Source: Lachnoclostridium sp. (GTDB lineage: Bacteria > Bacillota > Clostridia > Lachnospirales > Lachnospiraceae). From it: a DNA stretch of 64,000 nucleotides. Of this stretch, positions 63,931 to 64,000 are shown piece by piece. A program made the translations under genes and the position numbers. Position 1 is the first letter of the stretch, and every line of letters begins with the position of its first letter. The stretch covers positions 91,743 through 155,742 of the forward strand of contig JAMPEY010000004.1 in NCBI GenBank assembly GCA_023664665.1, given 5' to 3'. The notes under the pieces were generated by a model. It saw only the letters and a program-made list of their open reading frames with translations. It ran no database searches and was not told where the DNA came from.

Positions 63931-64000
63931 ATTTTTCTATACATTGATAGAGTAAACTTATTGTCAGTTAGAGAATCGCAGAGAGCTCCTGCATAATGAA

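Overview
The window looks like chromosome of a motile, Gram-positive, low-to-mid GC anaerobe of the Lachnospiraceae type (Clostridia). The reasons are short flagellins without a variable central domain, a CsrA-FliW pair, a complete S10-spc-alpha ribosomal protein operon with zinc-binding S14 and a KOW protein beside infA, AGGAGG-type ribosome binding sites, and sigma-A and sigma-28 (SigD) promoters of Firmicutes type. The genus cannot be fixed from sequence alone.

Layout. (1) 1-14025: a flagellin-glycosylation island with a partial DegT/DnrJ aminotransferase, a GT2/methyltransferase-like/FkbH fusion protein, a DUF6492-type transferase, a GT2-methyltransferase fusion, a GT-B transferase, two CgeB/DUF3880-type transferases and two Maf (DUF115) flagellin glycosyltransferases. 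(2) 14101-27360: late flagellar genes, all on the minus strand: flgM, flgN, two different flgK genes, flgL, fliW, csrA, flaG, fliD, fliS, a FliT-like chaperone and two nearly identical flagellins. SigD promoters lie before flgM, flaG and each flagellin, and each flagellin leader carries a GGA-loop hairpin suited to CsrA. FlgM (anti-sigma-28) and CsrA/FliW would therefore control the same filament. (3) 27380-29703: an ABC exporter and a divergent XRE regulator. (4) 29745-47119: the S10-spc-alpha operon from rpsJ to rplQ, read on the minus strand from a strong promoter at 47091-47119 with a second promoter before rpmJ. (5) 47149-60149: single genes and small operons: putP, an rRNA-methyltransferase-like gene, a two-component system, an ECF sigma factor with its probable anti-sigma factor, tcdA, a PdaA-like deacetylase, a cupin, a SUKH-like protein, a GH5-CBM2 cellulase lipoprotein, a membrane DUF1295 protein and a secreted nuclease. 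(6) 60353-64000: an accessory stretch with a LysM protein behind a repeat-rich leader, an ArsC remnant, a DUF551-like small protein, a GmrSD-like DUF262/HNH nuclease and a frameshifted RelB/DinJ antitoxin.

The most interesting signal is a family of intercistronic RNA-like stem-loop elements. They start at or just after a stop codon inside operons (flgK-flgL, rpsZ-rpsH, rpsH-rplF and sigma/anti-sigma, with related forms in other gaps). They share a layered architecture: outer stem, bulge with UUCUAA/UAAGAA, apical stem, and often an AAAGUAC loop, usually followed by one or two more hairpins. Stem sequences differ between copies while pairing is kept. I do not recognise them as a named family.

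Coordinates and motifs come from reading the sequence. Family names come from recognisable motifs. No database search was possible.
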